DNA of 64,000 nt, from the NCBI GenBank assembly GCA_002077065.1, contig NAJO01000001.1:1178001-1242000 (forward strand), given 5' to 3'. This DNA comes from Cryoendolithus antarcticus (Eukaryota; Ascomycota; Dothideomycetes; Cladosporiales; Cladosporiaceae). Made by a program: the position numbers and the translations under genes. Position 1 is the stretch's first letter. Each line of letters starts with the position of its first letter. A model generated the notes under the pieces. It saw nothing but the letters and a program-made list of their open reading frames with translations, did no database searches and was not told the origin of the DNA. Shown here one piece after another: positions 30,825-44,285 of the stretch.

Positions 30825-32477
30825 ATGATGGCAGACTCAAAACGAGTCCACACGCTCGTGATCGACTCTGGCCCGATCATCCGCAACGAGCCGTCATCAT
30901 CCTCGATACTCGCCCAGGCCGAGTCACTATTCACAATACCCGCTGTCGTCTCGGAAATCCGCGATGAGAGCACACGTACACGTTTCGAAACACTCCTAAA
31001 GCCCTTCGTGATGTTGCGACAGCCGTCGCCTTCGAGCATCAAATTCATCACAGACTTTGCACGGCGAACGGGAGATCTGGATGTGTTGAGCAAGCCCGAC
31101 ATTTTGATCATTGCGTTGACTTATGAATTGGAGTGCGAGCGAAGTGGTGGTGACTGGAGGTTACGGCGGTCACCGGGGCAGAAGGGACTGAATGGACCTT
31201 TGCCGGGGTCGACGGGTGCAGCTGGTCAAATTGGTACGCCTGAAAGTGTAGCACTCAGCGCACAGTCAATGACATCACAAGCTGGCTCGCCTGTAGCCGA
31301 CCAACATACGATCCACAAACAGCCAGAGGATTCAGAAATCGCCACCGAATCCCAAGTCGATGACGGCAAAGCATTACCAAAGGAGGCTTCGATACCGGAG
31401 GCCGACACACGATCTGCCGAAAGTCGCGACGCGCAGAAGTCACGGTCGAGCCGACCGCGACGGCGTCGACCGGATAGATCACAAGGTACTCAGCCAGCAG
31501 TAGAGCCGGCCGTGGAGGCAGACCCTGAGTGGACTACAATTCCCACTCGTAAGCCTGTACGATCTCGTCACACGATCGCGCCAAAGAGCATTCCTGCGAA
31601 GCCTGAGGGCGAAGAGCCGGTCTCAGCGTCTTTGGATCTGAACGACGCTACGAATCCAGCTGCAGACCGTGCTTCGTCGCCATCGAAAGAACCTTCTCCA
31701 CCTCCGGTCGACACAGAAGCTCCAGCCGAGTTACAAGGCCATGACAACGACATCGCCGCTGCCTCGAACGAGGATCATCTAAGTTCCTCGCCCAAGGTCG
31801 ACTCAGCTCGAGAATCTGAACCTGATGAGGATGAATCGGACTCCGACCCTGACAGCTGGATCACACCCGATAACCTGGACTCTAAGCAAGCAAAGGACGC
31901 TGGTGGCGCAGTCCAGGAAGATCGCACCGAGCAGCAGATGGAAGTAGCTGTCATCACCACCGATTTCGCTATGCAAAACGTGATCCTCCAGATGAATCTC
32001 AACCTGCTCTCCACTTCGCTACAACGCGTACGACACATACGTAGCACAGCGATGCGTTGTCAAGCATGCTTCTTGGTGTCGAAGCAGATGGACAAGCAGT
32101 TCTGCACGCGATGCGGCAAGCCAACCCTGACTCGCGTATCTTGCTCGACCACAGGGGACGGCGAATTCAAGATCCACCTGAAGAAGAACTTCCAGTACAA
32201 TAGCCGCGGCGACCGCTACAGCATCCCGAAGCCAGTACATGGCTCTGCGAACGGGCGGATCAAGGGCGCCGGCAAGGGTGGATGGGGAAATGAGCTCATA
32301 CTCGCGGAGGACCAGAAGGAGTATGAGCGCCATAGTCAGGTCGAGAAGAGAGCGAAGGAGAGAAACCTGATGGACGAAGACTACTTGCCTAGTATCTTGA
32401 CCGGAGATCGGAGCAAGGCTGGAGGAAGGCTTAAGGTCGGTGCAGGGCGGAACGTAAATGCGAAGAAAAGAACGTAG
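30825..32477 (+). CDS. NOB1: 20S pre-rRNA endonuclease Nob1
   Basis: 550 residues, one exon. The PIN nuclease domain opens with VHTLVIDSGPIIRN (first catalytic Asp) and continues through IPAVVSEIRDE and PDILIIALTYELE. A long disordered acidic insert (residues about 125-370) follows, as is usual in fungi. A zinc ribbon comes next: MRCQACFLVSKQMDKQFCTR then CGKPTL, with two CxxC pairs. The conserved C-terminal part is NRRGD-like (FQYNSRGDRYSIPKPVHG and KGAGKGGWG), ending in a basic tail. Nob1 cuts 20S pre-rRNA at site D to make 18S rRNA in the cytoplasm. Two ATGs are in tandem at the start, and either may be used. Confidence 0.96.
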   Translation: MMADSKRVHTLVIDSGPIIRNEPSSSSILAQAESLFTIPAVVSEIRDESTRTRFETLLKPFVMLRQPSPSSIKFITDFARRTGDLDVLSKPDILIIALTYELECERSGGDWRLRRSPGQKGLNGPLPGSTGAAGQIGTPESVALSAQSMTSQAGSPVADQHTIHKQPEDSEIATESQVDDGKALPKEASIPEADTRSAESRDAQKSRSSRPRRRRPDRSQGTQPAVEPAVEADPEWTTIPTRKPVRSRHTIAPKSIPAKPEGEEPVSASLDLNDATNPAADRASSPSKEPSPPPVDTEAPAELQGHDNDIAAASNEDHLSSSPKVDSARESEPDEDESDSDPDSWITPDNLDSKQAKDAGGAVQEDRTEQQMEVAVITTDFAMQNVILQMNLNLLSTSLQRVRHIRSTAMRCQACFLVSKQMDKQFCTRCGKPTLTRVSCSTTGDGEFKIHLKKNFQYNSRGDRYSIPKPVHGSANGRIKGAGKGGWGNELILAEDQKEYERHSQVEKRAKERNLMDEDYLPSILTGDRSKAGGRLKVGAGRNVNAKKRT

Positions 32478-32942
32478 ATGTATAATTCGGCATCGCCAAC
32501 CGACAGATTACTTGGCCGCGCGATTATCGCGTGTGAATGGAGTTTGAAATGTGCAGCCAATGCTGAGTCGCCGCGGCGGCCACGCACGCAGACCTTGGCT
32601 CTCTCACTTCACTTTTCTCCCTGAAATATTGACTCCTTCCGCTTCTTGCTTTCAATTGTGTCCCGCATTGTGTACCTCCAATGCTGTCACTTTGCGGGTG
32701 CAACGACTCAGGATGAACGTCATTCTCGGGCAAATTTATGCACGTTCCAAGAGCAACTTCGGCCATTTGCTTGGAAGCCAAGCTCCTGCCGTCGATAAGC
32801 TCCTGAAGTGTTCTTGTAGCGCCTGCAACTCGGGAAAGTCCAAGACGGTAGGTGGAATCTCATCTGCCATTACTTTCTACCAGCATAGACGCCGTCGAGG
32901 TATGGCAGCGCGCCGTGAGATGTGCCACTAACAACCGCGGAG
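32478..32942. other. Intergenic, 465 bp
   Basis: Promoter region of the SPX-EXS gene. A CACTAAC plus an AG directly before the ATG at 32943 may be the end of a 5'-UTR intron. An ORF at 32551-32931 looks random. Confidence 0.5.
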
Positions 32943-35900
32943 ATGAAGTTCGCCAAAGAACTCCAGGACAGCTTGGTACCTGAATGGCAGGAGAAGTACC
33001 TGGACTACAAGAACGCGAAGAAGAAGCTCAAGAACGTTGCGCGCGCAATACGAGCTGCTGACAAGTCACCCGGGTCTGTCAAAGGTAACGCAAACGGGAC
33101 CAATGGCCCCGAGTCCCTCCGCAATGCACCCGTATACTCATGGCTCAACCGCGACAGACGGCGATCTCAGGCCGAGGTGCCAGAGAGTCGAGGAGGGTTG
33201 ATGCATACGAGGAGCCGGAGCGTCAATGACAACCCAAATAGTCATAATGAAGGGCAGGAGGATGGCGATCGAACACCCAAAGCAAGTGCCAGAAGCATAC
33301 CGATCAACGAGCGTAGTCCGCTGCGTTCGAACAACGATGGTCAGACCTCGCAGCAGGGACGTGGCATGATGCGCTATGGGAGCATTATCGGCAGTCCGCC
33401 AATAGCTGAGGAAAGCCCAGCCATGGCACAGCTGCAGAAGCAGGCCTCGTTGCTTGAGCTGCCAGATCCAGCACTGAACCCTAATGCGCCGAAGAAGGGA
33501 CAACAAGCAGGCGCTGGCTCGGATGTGGATCAGCCGGTCACCTTCACAGCTCCACGATATGGTGGCAAGGGAGATAAGGCCTCCAACAGTGACGCACGCG
33601 GGGCAGCGCCGAATACACCGTTGAGCGGATTAGATGCACCGCGGTACAAGAGCTTATTCCAGCCAAAGCGGATGAATTCTTTACCTGGCAATATACGACC
33701 ATTCGTCAAGCGAGTCTTTACTGGCGGCTTCCCCAGTCCATACGCGCCAGGTAACCAGACTACTGACATCGCCCTGGAGGCTTACCGCGAGCTCGACTTC
33801 CGGCAGGCAGAGTTCTTCATGTACCTTGACAAGCAACTGGAGAAGATTGAAGACTTCTATAAGACTAAAGAGAACGAGTCGAACAAGCGCCTCGAAGTCT
33901 TGCGCGAGCAACTGCACGTCATGCGGAATCAGAGACTGGATGAGATAGTGCATGCTGAGCGACACAATCTGAAAAGCGCTATGAACGGTAAGCAGACGAA
34001 CGGTGTCGCCGCGCCGAACCAGATGGACAGTGATGACGACCGCACGGCTTTGGCCCATCGCCGCTCATCAGCGGCTCCCTGGCTCGCGAGCGTGGCTAAG
34101 ACTGTAGATAAGACTGTCGACAAGCTGGTCCCTGGTCACGTGGGCAAGACGTCGCAGGCTCTGGCGAAGCTTGGTACTCCAGACGCACCGAAAGGTCTCG
34201 AGGCGCATGCAGCGGGCCTTCCTGATCACCGCGACTATTCTCGCAAGGCTACGGAGAAGGATGTACCTTACCGTGTGGCGAAACGGAAGTTGAAGCTGGC
34301 ACTTGCGGAATACTACCGTGGACTGGAGCTGCTCAAATCTTATGCTCTACTGAATCGGACAGCATTCCGCAAGATCAATAAGAAGTACGACAAAGCTGTC
34401 AATGCTCGGCCACCCGGACGCTACATGGCTGAGAAAGTCAGCAAGGCGTACTTCGTCAACTCAGATGTCATCGACGGCCACATCACCGCTGTCGAAGATC
34501 TTTATGCGCGATACTTCGAACGTGGCAATCACAAGATGGCAGTCGGCAAGCTGCGTGCAAAGATGGCGCGTGCGGGCGACTACACTGGATCGATGTGGCG
34601 ACAGGCAGCATTCGTCGCCGCTGGCACTGTCTTCGGAATACAGGGCCTTGTATATGGGGCAGAGCAGCTTTTGCAGGACGATGACGTCGCCTTGTCGACT
34701 ACCACGAGCTACCTGCTACAGCTATATGGAGGGTTCTTCCTCATTGTATTCCTAAGTGGCTTCTTCGTCTTGGATGCACGTGCATTCACAAGGGCGAAGG
34801 TCAACTACCAGTTCGTATTCGAGTTCGACAACAGAAATATGCTGCATTGGAAGGAGCTGAGCGAGGTGAGCCGGCATCTGATGCTGACCTACAATGACCG
34901 CTTCTGACTTTCCTCACAGCTTCCGGCAGTGTTCTACTTCCTGCTTGGTGTCACCATATGGCTCAACTTCCAGCAAGTTGGCGGGATGGAGATGTTCATC
35001 TGTAAGTGACCGGATCGGCCGCGGTCGAATGCGCTGGCTTTGCTGACCTGTCCCCCAGATTGGCCTGTCGTGCTGATCGGTCTGAGCCTATTCATCTTTT
35101 GCTCTCCCCTGCCTTTCTTCTACCACCAAGCTCGGAGGTGGTTCATGTACTCCCTATGGCGCCTGACACTTGCTGGTATCTACCCTGTCGAGTTCCGCGA
35201 CTTCTTCTTGGGTGATATGTTCTGTAGTATGACCTACGCTATGGGCAACATCGAGGTGTTCTTCTGCTTGTATGCACGCCACTGGAGTCATCCGGATGTG
35301 TGCAATAGCTCGCATTCACGCTTGCTTGGGTTCTTGACATGTCTACCTGGTTGGTTTCTCAACTATTTGATTTCAAGGTCGCGTTACTGACACTGTTTCA
35401 GGCATTTGGCGAGGACTGCAGTGCCTGCGGCGTTACTACGACACCCGCAATGTGTTCCCACATCTGGTCAACGGTGGAAAGTACACGTTTACCATTCTCG
35501 CCGCCTTGAGCCTCAGCACCTTCCGTATGAAGAAGACTACACCCATGCTCGCTTTCTTCATCACCTGTGCGACAGTCAACAGTATCTATTGTAGCATCTG
35601 GGACGTAGTCATGGACTGGAGTGAGTGAAGCTTAGGTGTGCACAACATCACTATACTGACATTCGGTACAGGTCTTGGTGTTCCAAGTGCCAAACACAAG
35701 TTCCTCCGCGAGACGCTCGCATACAAGAATGTATGGTGGTACTACGTTGCCATGTGCCTCGATCCTGTTCTTCGCTTTAACTGGATATTCTACGCAATAT
35801 ACGCCTACGACGCGCAGCACTCTTCTATTGTGTCCTTCATGATCGCCTTCTCCGAGGTCTGCCGCCGAGGCATGTGGACCCTCTTCCGAGTCGAGAATGA

Positions 35901-36522
35901 GCACTGCACCAATGTCGGTCGATTCAGAGCGAGCAGAGACGTTCCACTGCCTTATGAGATTGACGTTAGGAGCCGTGAGAGCCGTCTCGCAAAAGCCGAA
36001 GAAGACGACGTTCTTGACGCACGCGTGATGGGCCACGGCGTCGAAGTCGACGGAGCAGGGCCTCCGCCACCCAAGGCTCGAGCGTCTCCCACCTCTCACC
36101 GGCCACGCACGGCACCAGCTTCGGGTGACGAGCTGAGCCGCCACACCACACGCACTACAGGTGCCACTCTCGAGCATGGCATCACACCCGTTTCTGCGGC
36201 TGATTCGCTACGGCGTAGACAGACTGGCACTGCGGCTTCCTCTCCTATCGCTCGAGCGCTGCGTCGCGTTGGTAGTACTATGCTCAACGCGCATCAGCAG
36301 GATTACGAGCGGAAGAGGAAACCGCCACTCGACGATGCAAAAGACGATGACAGCGACGGGGATGATGGGAGTAGTGAGAGCGAAGGGGAAGCGCCGAACA
36401 GTAAGAAGCACGACAAGAAGCCTGGGCCATCACGGGACGACGAGGATGAAAGTGAGAGTCGTGCGGAGATACAGGAAGCGCAAGAAGCGTTGAGTCTTGC
36501 TGGCGCTGGCGGAAAGACGTGA
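32943..36522 (+). CDS. SYG1: SPX-EXS membrane protein (Syg1/XPR1 family)
   Basis: Five exons fit: 32943-34865, 34920-35001, 35059-35349, 35402-35620 and 35672-36522, giving about 1121 residues. All introns are 51-57 nt with GT...AG ends and consistent phases. The start MKFAKELQDSLVPEWQEKYL is a classic SPX opening. SPX blocks continue with FRQAEFFMYLDKQLEKIEDF and, after a long insert, NRTAFRKINKKYDKAVN. Then come transmembrane spans and the EXS domain (YSLWRLTLAGIYPVEFRDFF, LRRYYDTRNVFPHLVNGGKY, FRVENEHCTNVGRFRASRDV). SPX binds inositol pyrophosphates, and XPR1 relatives export phosphate. The tail is long, acidic and disordered. A GTG at 32922 is not a start. Confidence 0.93.
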
Positions 36523-39500
36523 TTGCAGTATGTTTGTGAGAACATTATCATGACTGCTACCGGCACTTTACCGAAACCTGTAAATTTAGCATTGACAGAC
36601 CTAATTCAGTACCTTTCAGCCGGGTAGAGATGGCGTGTGCTGCTGACAAACAATTCAATATTGTTGACCTCTCATCGTTGCACCCTCGAGAGATACGACG
36701 CCGTTTTGCCAAATGAAATCTCGTAGCAGACCGATTCACCACGGTCTCTCTATGACCTATCGACTTCAATTATTATTGGCGGCATGTCCTGGGTAGTAGC
36801 TTGAACCACTTCAAGCCTAGATCGAGATGAGATACATCTTCGCGCTTGCAGATTTCATGTCGTCGACGACCGCGTAAGGAACGCGTCAGGTAAGATCGCA
36901 TGTGCCCGTACACTTTGTCGAGTGACGCGATCCTCGTTACAGCGCAGATGGTCAGAAAACCTCTCTATGTTCACGTCGTCGCCTTGCACGACGTCGTGGT
37001 ATTGCGACGGGCACACACTAGCCCATGTCGGACCTATGTAGCATCAAATGTCCACATCCCATGCCAATATAGAGAGAAGCGGACGACGGCGAAGCCCGAC
37101 AGTATCTCTCACTGGTCACACCTGTTCTACTACATCTTCGCAGTAATGCATCTGTAGGCTGTCTCACGGCTCGTAAGCCCGTACGCGATGGCAAAAGGCG
37201 TCTGATCTGAACGACTGGAGCTTTGCCAAGCAGCTCGCCGAGCTGGGAACGCAGATCTCATCACGATGAAAGCGAGATATCGACACATCGAATCTACCAT
37301 CGTGCCGGGTTTGGTGGTTCGATGTGCACCCCTCGCAAATCAGGCTCAGGGGTGCCAGCTGAACGGTCATGTGATTGATCTTAGTAGCTTTCGGTAGTCA
37401 ATGTGTCACCGATAGAGTGTTACGATCGGATAGCGGCAGAGGCGGCTGGCTGACAAGGATGGCTTGAGATTCGTTAGTTCGACCTCCAGGCCATGATTGG
37501 ACGCATAGCGGTATCTTTCACGTCCATTCGATTCACAACTTTGATTGGGCACATGATTGACATGAGCCTGATAAAAGTTGCTAATGGGGACCATGCCGAT
37601 TGAAGCTGCGTGTCAATAGCACGTTCCATGTACTGGAGGCGTGCTGTGCCGCCGAGTAGCAGATGCTCCGCCGCGGAAATATTAACCGAGACATCACCAA
37701 AACATCCGTGGACGGGGTCCTCGGGATGGTCCGACTTATGCTGCTTCAACACGCCACAACGCAAAGGCATCATGCCATTGCGCGCGATCGTGAGATCTCT
37801 GGGAAGCCCGACGCCACAAGCGACGAGTGCAGAGCTGCTATAATCGTCCTAGTTGGTCTCTGCCGTGTCTCAGATGTCTCGGATGGGTATGCACAAAGCT
37901 GTCGGCCTAGTGGACCAAGAAACTACACCCTGGAATCCTGTTCACCTATCTGGAGTGTGCACGCGTATGGCACATCATTTAGATTGAGTTGTGGATCGGT
38001 CGACATGGATTCTGCCGACTGCTCTGCAGCGTGCGGAACTGCATGCTCCCGCGCCATGTCGAACCATACATGAGTCGAACAGACGCTTGACAGGCCCCTG
38101 GCGAGATGCCTTCTGAATCAATAAGCTGAATTGGATAAGAGCGTGAGTAGACCACGACCTGTCGCGATCGACAGACAAGTGGCCAGACTTCTGACGGTTT
38201 GGATACTCGCTACGGAAGAACTTTCTTGGCGCTACAAGGTAGCATTGCGGCGTAGTTTGACCACCAAGTTGGGCATGAAAGAGTTGGTAAGTCGTGAGCA
38301 GCGAAACTCGTTCGATTGCTTTATATCCGATCAATGATCGAGCGTTCGAAAAACTCGGGGTCATGTTGAGTGCTCGAATTTAGAGGTATTGCAAAGTGAA
38401 CCTGGTTCACGGAAGAGGTGGTATATTTTACTTCCGTCACATCCTTGACCCGTCGTGAGCCCTGATGAGCCGAGCCCGTGAAGTTTGACGAGCCGAAGGA
38501 AGCGAAACCTCCACAAAGCACCAACGCCGGCAGACGCACGTTGCTCCTGACTCGAACTCGAACGTCTTTCTCAGAACACTTCCAGCACTCAACGAAGCAC
38601 TACAGATCCACAGTGGATTTGCTCGTGTCCGGCTTAGTTCGGGATCGTGGGCGAGCCTATCCAGCTCCACAGTATGCTTGAACGAGTTCACACCGACGCA
38701 GCGGCGAACTACCGTCATGTCGGACAGCAGACACGCAAACGTAAGCTTGATGAGATTAGCAGTGAGATTCGAGTCAACATGGGCTTCCTGCCTACACTCT
38801 CGCTAAGTCGGATGATCTCGAAGGGACAATTCCCTGACATGAGAGTCCATTCAATCCGTCCTACCAAGGTTCCATGCATCGAATTAGCATCGAGAGCCAC
38901 ACGTGCTTTCGACATGCCTATCGCGCCCTCACGGATGCAGCCGGCGTAGCATATATGCGCAACGATCACGGTACTACTACAAGCAATTATAGACTCTGGG
39001 AAGGTAGTGCAAGAACCTCTCGTCGTGCCACACGATGAGATGACCTGTTTGTCTCATGGTTCGCGCGTAGGCGAAAGTCTTGAACTCCAACTCCATCGAC
39101 ACTCGCACGTAGGAGCTAGTGGATCAGGATTTTCGTGTCCAATGTTTGGTATGTACGTCGCGTATAGAGTTCGATACGTATCTGACTAGAGATCATCTCC
39201 CGCGAGGTCCAAACTAAGCTCAAGCGTTAGTGACGCCATCTTCGGAGCAGCTGTCATGAGGCAAAGCGCCCCCCAGAGTCCCCACAGACTCGGTCGCTCC
39301 GTGTGGCATTGGTATTTACAGTTCGAGATCTCCTCTCAGAAGGATCCGCTACTCAGCGTAGTGTGTAGAACAACATGTCTGAACCGGTTGACATTGGTCA
39401 CCGCAAGCTGATCACTGCGGGCGGCACGACTGGGCTGGGCGATCGAGTTGCTGTAGATTATTTTGTCTGGGCGAGGCGATCGTCACGTGAAACTCCTACG

Positions 39501-41373
39501 TTTGTCGCATCATGTTTCTGGACAACATGCCATTCGTGCATACCTGGTGCTAGATACACCAAAGTTGGCTGTCACGGGAATCCTCCTGCGTCACCAGGGA
39601 TCAGCAGAGGTGGATGAGCCGACGACCGAAGCCTCCGCCCCGGGTGCGCAACGCTCCCCTGAGCCAGGGCGTCGACTTGCGGGTCCGGGACTCGTTCGAT
39701 TGGCCCATCGGTAGACCTGAGCGTGCATGAGCGCGCACGCGCATATTGCGTTCCTAGCGCTCGAGAATGCCGTGGCGTTTGCCCTTCTTTGATGCAGGTG
39801 GAGTGTGCACGCAGCTACTGGCGCAATAGGCGAGCATCGTATTCTGCCCGGGTTTTCGGCCCTGATTGAACGATACGGGCAGCAGGTCCTGGAGTGTAGT
39901 CATCGATCGCGTGGGTTGGTATTGGAGGAGCGATCGGCCACAAGTGATGATGCCCACATATTCTTGCACATGACAGCCATGTGAGACATTTGCTTTGGGG
40001 GTCAATCGGCGACGCTGTTTTGATGGTATGCATGTCATTCCCGTAGGACACGTTACGGCACCTCTTCCCTGTAGTGTGCTCCCCACTAGATATGTGTTCG
40101 GAGGAACATCTCAGGCCTACCCTTGTCTTGCTGCCTCAAACTCTACATGGTCCTCGACGTTGACGTTGGCCGAGCGTGTATTCGGGATACTGGCCGTCAT
40201 GGGCGTCAATACGATCATGTGTGGTGTGACAAGCAGCGCTCCCATCAGCCGTACTCTATTTCCCCATTCTCATGCCGGCACGAGATGCACGGCGCAGGGA
40301 CGTTCATCTGCGCCGTGCATGATCGCCGTTCATTGCCTGCCGTTGCCTCCACGCTCTGAAATGCTAGTGGCTCATGCAGAGTCATGGCGTGCACCTACCG
40401 AGCTACCAATGCAGTCGCAAAGCGGCTGGGCAGGCTAGCGAATTCATCCTGGCCACCACCTTTACTACGAGACCTGCACGCTCAACACAGCAAAGGGTCC
40501 GGCTGCCATCTAGCGTCCCGGAAGACAAGCGTGTTGGCTGCGACGACATGGAGTGCAATATGCGGCGGTCGACAAGAGCCGGCCACTAGCAGGCATCCAG
40601 ATGAACCCTTGATGATTTTCGCTTGTGAGGCTACCACCTGCCGCTGGGCTCGCGATAATCCCTGAGGATCTTCCTCTCATCTGTTCACCTGCAATTCCCA
40701 GAGAGGTTGTTAGACCTTTGGTGACCATCTGGCCTGGTATCAAAGGTCACCTGCTCTGCCCTCGAGCTTTCGTGCGGGTCTCTGCCCTTCTCCCTCTTTC
40801 GTTCTTGGGGTGATCGGGAACCACCTGCCCACCACTACGCGAGCTCTCGTGCCGCAACGCCGCTCTACTACTTTACTTACCTACACTAGAATTCTTGGAC
40901 ATCCGCCATCGCAGCTCGTTAGCTGGTGCATTCTACCACAGCTCCACGCATATTTCCGCGTGTTGCACGACCTGCCTTACACTTGATCAAGTCACTGGCC
41001 ACTGCGCTCTCACGGGCGGGACTTCGAATTTTACTGGCCTACACCACGACACTGCATGTTGAGTGAACCTTCTTGGACTGTACTAAACTATCTGGCGCCC
41101 AGAAGTCACTCCAGTGACACTGACTACTTGGTCTGCGAGTTCAGAGATCTCTATATGCTTATCACCACATCTTAGCGACCAGCCTTCCCCGGATAACTCA
41201 TACGAGCTAGCTTACCTGCGCACCATTGAATCAACAGACTCGTCTCAATCCCAGGGCTCGCCAGAAGCTTGCCATTCATGAGGCCTGTGACACTGCTCCG
41301 TTGCTGATCCCGCAGATTTGTGTCGGCAGTCGCCGACGCAAGACGACTATACGTCTCAATCATCTCTCCCGCA
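36523..41373. other. Gene-poor stretch, 4.85 kb, upstream of a Zn2Cys6 regulator
   Basis: No ORF here has a domain, a plausible start or supporting splice sites. The largest ones (37663-38073, 38647-38949, 39995-40438) lie in conflicting frames and look random. Base composition is not strongly AT-biased, so this is not an obvious RIP-affected repeat block. Part of it is probably the long regulatory region of the transcription factor at 41374. A non-coding RNA cannot be excluded. Confidence 0.5.
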
Positions 41374-44285
41374 ATGTATGCTGGACCAGCAAGCCGATCG
41401 GAGGTATCCAGAGAGCCTTTGCCGCACGAACAGCGGGCCCCGTACTACGACGGCGCTCCGCGATCAATGGGACTTCGTCAGCCGATGGATCTGCCACGGC
41501 CGGTAGAGCCACATCCGGTGCACCACATGAATGGCGCCACAGCGCATTCATCCCACGAGGAGAGATCGCGAAGCGTGTGCACACCAACTGGCCATCCCGG
41601 ACAGGGCTACAGACTGTCTGGGCCTACACTCCCGGGACTCCGCGACATACTCTCCCCCGTGTCAAGACCGTCCCCATCACAGATGCATTCGGCATGGACG
41701 CCAGGACCGCCACTGATGCAAACCGGCGAGCATCGTAGCCAGGACACCGGCTCGCAGATCCAAGGGAGAGAACATCCTCCTTTCGCCCTGCAAGCTCTCC
41801 ATGACCCACGCCGGACTTATCCTGACACACACGAGCGTGGCCCTGAGATGCAGTACTCCGAAGCACAGCCGATGCGCCCGGGACCACCACCTCCTGTCTC
41901 TCCCTACGGTCCGTACCAGCACAATGCTAGAGACTATATGGACGCAAGGCAAGACAGACAGAGACAGCAGTCCACAAGCTCGTACATCACCCAGAGTGTG
42001 ACAAGTCCCTACACTCCTCTGACCAGTGAGGAACTTGCTCACAGGGCTTCCATTGTGTCCCATGACCGACTAGGCCACCCACCCTTTACGCCGACCGGCG
42101 CTGAATCGTCGCGGAAGTATCTTGGTATCAAGGATTACCCGGAAGGAAGCTATCATGTCTACGAGGGTGGCTTCCGTATCCCAACGCATGTCGACGGTGA
42201 CACCGTAAACCCACAGTGGGGTCTCACTAAGGCCAACAAGCCCAGAAAGCGACTTGCATTGGCATGTCTTGACTGTCGGGAGAAGAAGATCAAGTGCGAG
42301 CCTGGCGCCAGCAGCTGTCTTCAATGCGAAAAGGCGAAAAGGATCTGTCGGAGGTATGTAGTAAGTGATTTGCACGATTGGACCTCGCGCTAACAAGGAT
42401 TAGGGCCCCTAACCAGCCCTCGTCGACTGAAGGTGCAAGTACTACGTGGTCCAGTGCAGGTTCACCTCCGCAAAGCCGCCCGGCAGAGCGCGTCTCGGAT
42501 CCAACACCCCAGACAGCACACGGCATGGAGCAGGACGCAACAGCCGGGCACGGTGCGTCAGCTCAAGAGAATGCAGCCAAAAGGCACGCGCAAGATGATC
42601 CTCTGGCACAACCTACATTAGCCAAGAAGCATCGATCCGCATCACCTGTAATTCCATCTGGACACACTAGAGGTCCGGTTCCATCGTTTCCGCCACCGAC
42701 ACCAGCACCAACAGCCGTTGCCCAACTCTCGGATCACAGCCGATTTGAGTGGAAGGTGGACCCATACTTCATCGACCCGGCCACAACCATGCGCTTGTTA
42801 GATCTCTATTTTGCTCACGTCAACAATGCGACCTACAGCATGTTTCCACAGCATGCCTTCCTGACGTGGGTGGCGCGCGCTCGCAAGGAAGGTGAGCAGT
42901 GCCAAAATGAGCGAATGGTGCTCTATGCGATGTTGGCCATGGGGTCCATCTTCGCAGGTCAGGAAGTCGCTGCGCTCGGCGAGAAATGTGCTAAGATTGC
43001 TTCGCACGCTGCAGCTGGCAAACTTGGCTCCTTTGGTCTTCCACTGGTCCAAACACGTTTGATACTCAGCCTCTATAACTTTGCCATGGGTACAGATGGT
43101 CTGTCATGGGACCTCTGCGGGCTTGCTGTCTCGGCGCTGACTGCCTTGCGCTACAATGATGAGGAAGGATGTAAAGTGGCAATCACGAAAGATGGTGAGC
43201 TGCGACCGGAGTCTTGTGTGTATGGATTTACGAAGGAACAGATTGCAGAATGCAGGCGGCGCACTTTCTGGTCTGGCTTCCTGATGGACCGATACAACGG
43301 GTTACTCGGAGGTATCTGCTGCACGATCAATACGGGTGACATCTACTTGCGTCTGCCGTGCCGAGAAGATGTGTTTGAGAACAGCCAGGCTTCCGATGCG
43401 CCGTTCTACAACAATCGCACCGTGGATCCAACTATCGCGATTCTTACTGCCGCAAGTCCGGTGTCCCCAATGGCGTGGCTTGTCCTGATCTCAGCTATCT
43501 GGGGCAACACTATGGCGTTCATACATCGCAGCACGCATCACGACCGCAACACCTATCGAGCAGGCTATGAGGAGGCTTACAGTGAGACTGAGACTGCCTT
43601 GACGGGTTGGGCCTCACGACTCCCGGATCATATGCAGTACAGCTATGGCAATCTTGAGCGCGCCATACAGGGCGGCTACGCTGGAATCTTCGTGTCCATC
43701 CACACGCTTCACCACTTCATTCTGCTCAAGCTCAGCCGCTGCCTCCGCCACACTCTGGCAGCCGAACTCGTGCCGCGCAATATTCAGATCGCTCACAAGA
43801 GCTCACATCAGGTCTTACGCATCATGTGTGATCTTCAGGCCTGTCGCCGAAACATCTCACAACCTATGCCAGGGCAGTCGCACACTTTCATATTCTCTAC
43901 GCCGTTCGCAGGCTATGCCACGGTATCAGCTATCGACATTGTTGGGGCTGGTGGTCCCGAAAGCAATCTGGGGCCTACACTGGACGGCATAGCTGGCGGC
44001 ACGGAGTGTCTACGCGAGTTGATGCAATTCTGGCGTAGCGCTCACAAGCAATTTACCGCGGGCACGCACCGACTATACCAATTGAAGAACGTGGTATCAC
44101 GACCTTTCAAGGCTACGAGTGGCTGTTGGCTGGGGAAGTATTGGGGTTTCGAGGGGCCAATTGATGAAGATATCGAGCCGGACGCCGATTGCATTTACGG
44201 GATCAACGAGAAGATTTACTTCGCAGCATTGGAGGAGACTTCTGGCAAGGGTAGACCAGCATCTGGTTCGGTTCGCATTGGATGA
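41374..44285 (+). CDS. Zn2Cys6 transcription factor with fungal-specific middle domain
   Basis: Two exons, 41374-42353 and 42404-44285, with a 50-nt intron (GTATGT, CTAAC branch, TTAG) in phase 2, giving 953 residues. After a disordered Pro/Gln-rich part comes a conserved block (SSRKYLGIKDYPEGSYHVYE, GGFRIPTHVDGD). It leads straight into the zinc cluster: cysteines 298, 301, 308, 315, 318 and 325 (CLDCREKKIKC...CLQC...C), preceded by basic KANKPRKRLAL. The second exon has the fungal-specific transcription-factor region (LLDLYFAHVNNATYSMFPQH, ECRRRTFWSGFLMDRYNGLL). The intron directly follows the sixth zinc ligand. The upstream boundary is uncertain, but the ATG at 41374 is the first in frame. 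Its target genes are unknown. Confidence 0.88.

Noticed and set aside
39995..40438. 147-residue plus-strand ORF in the gene-poor region
   Set aside because: Two further ORFs in other frames overlap it and the sequence looks random.
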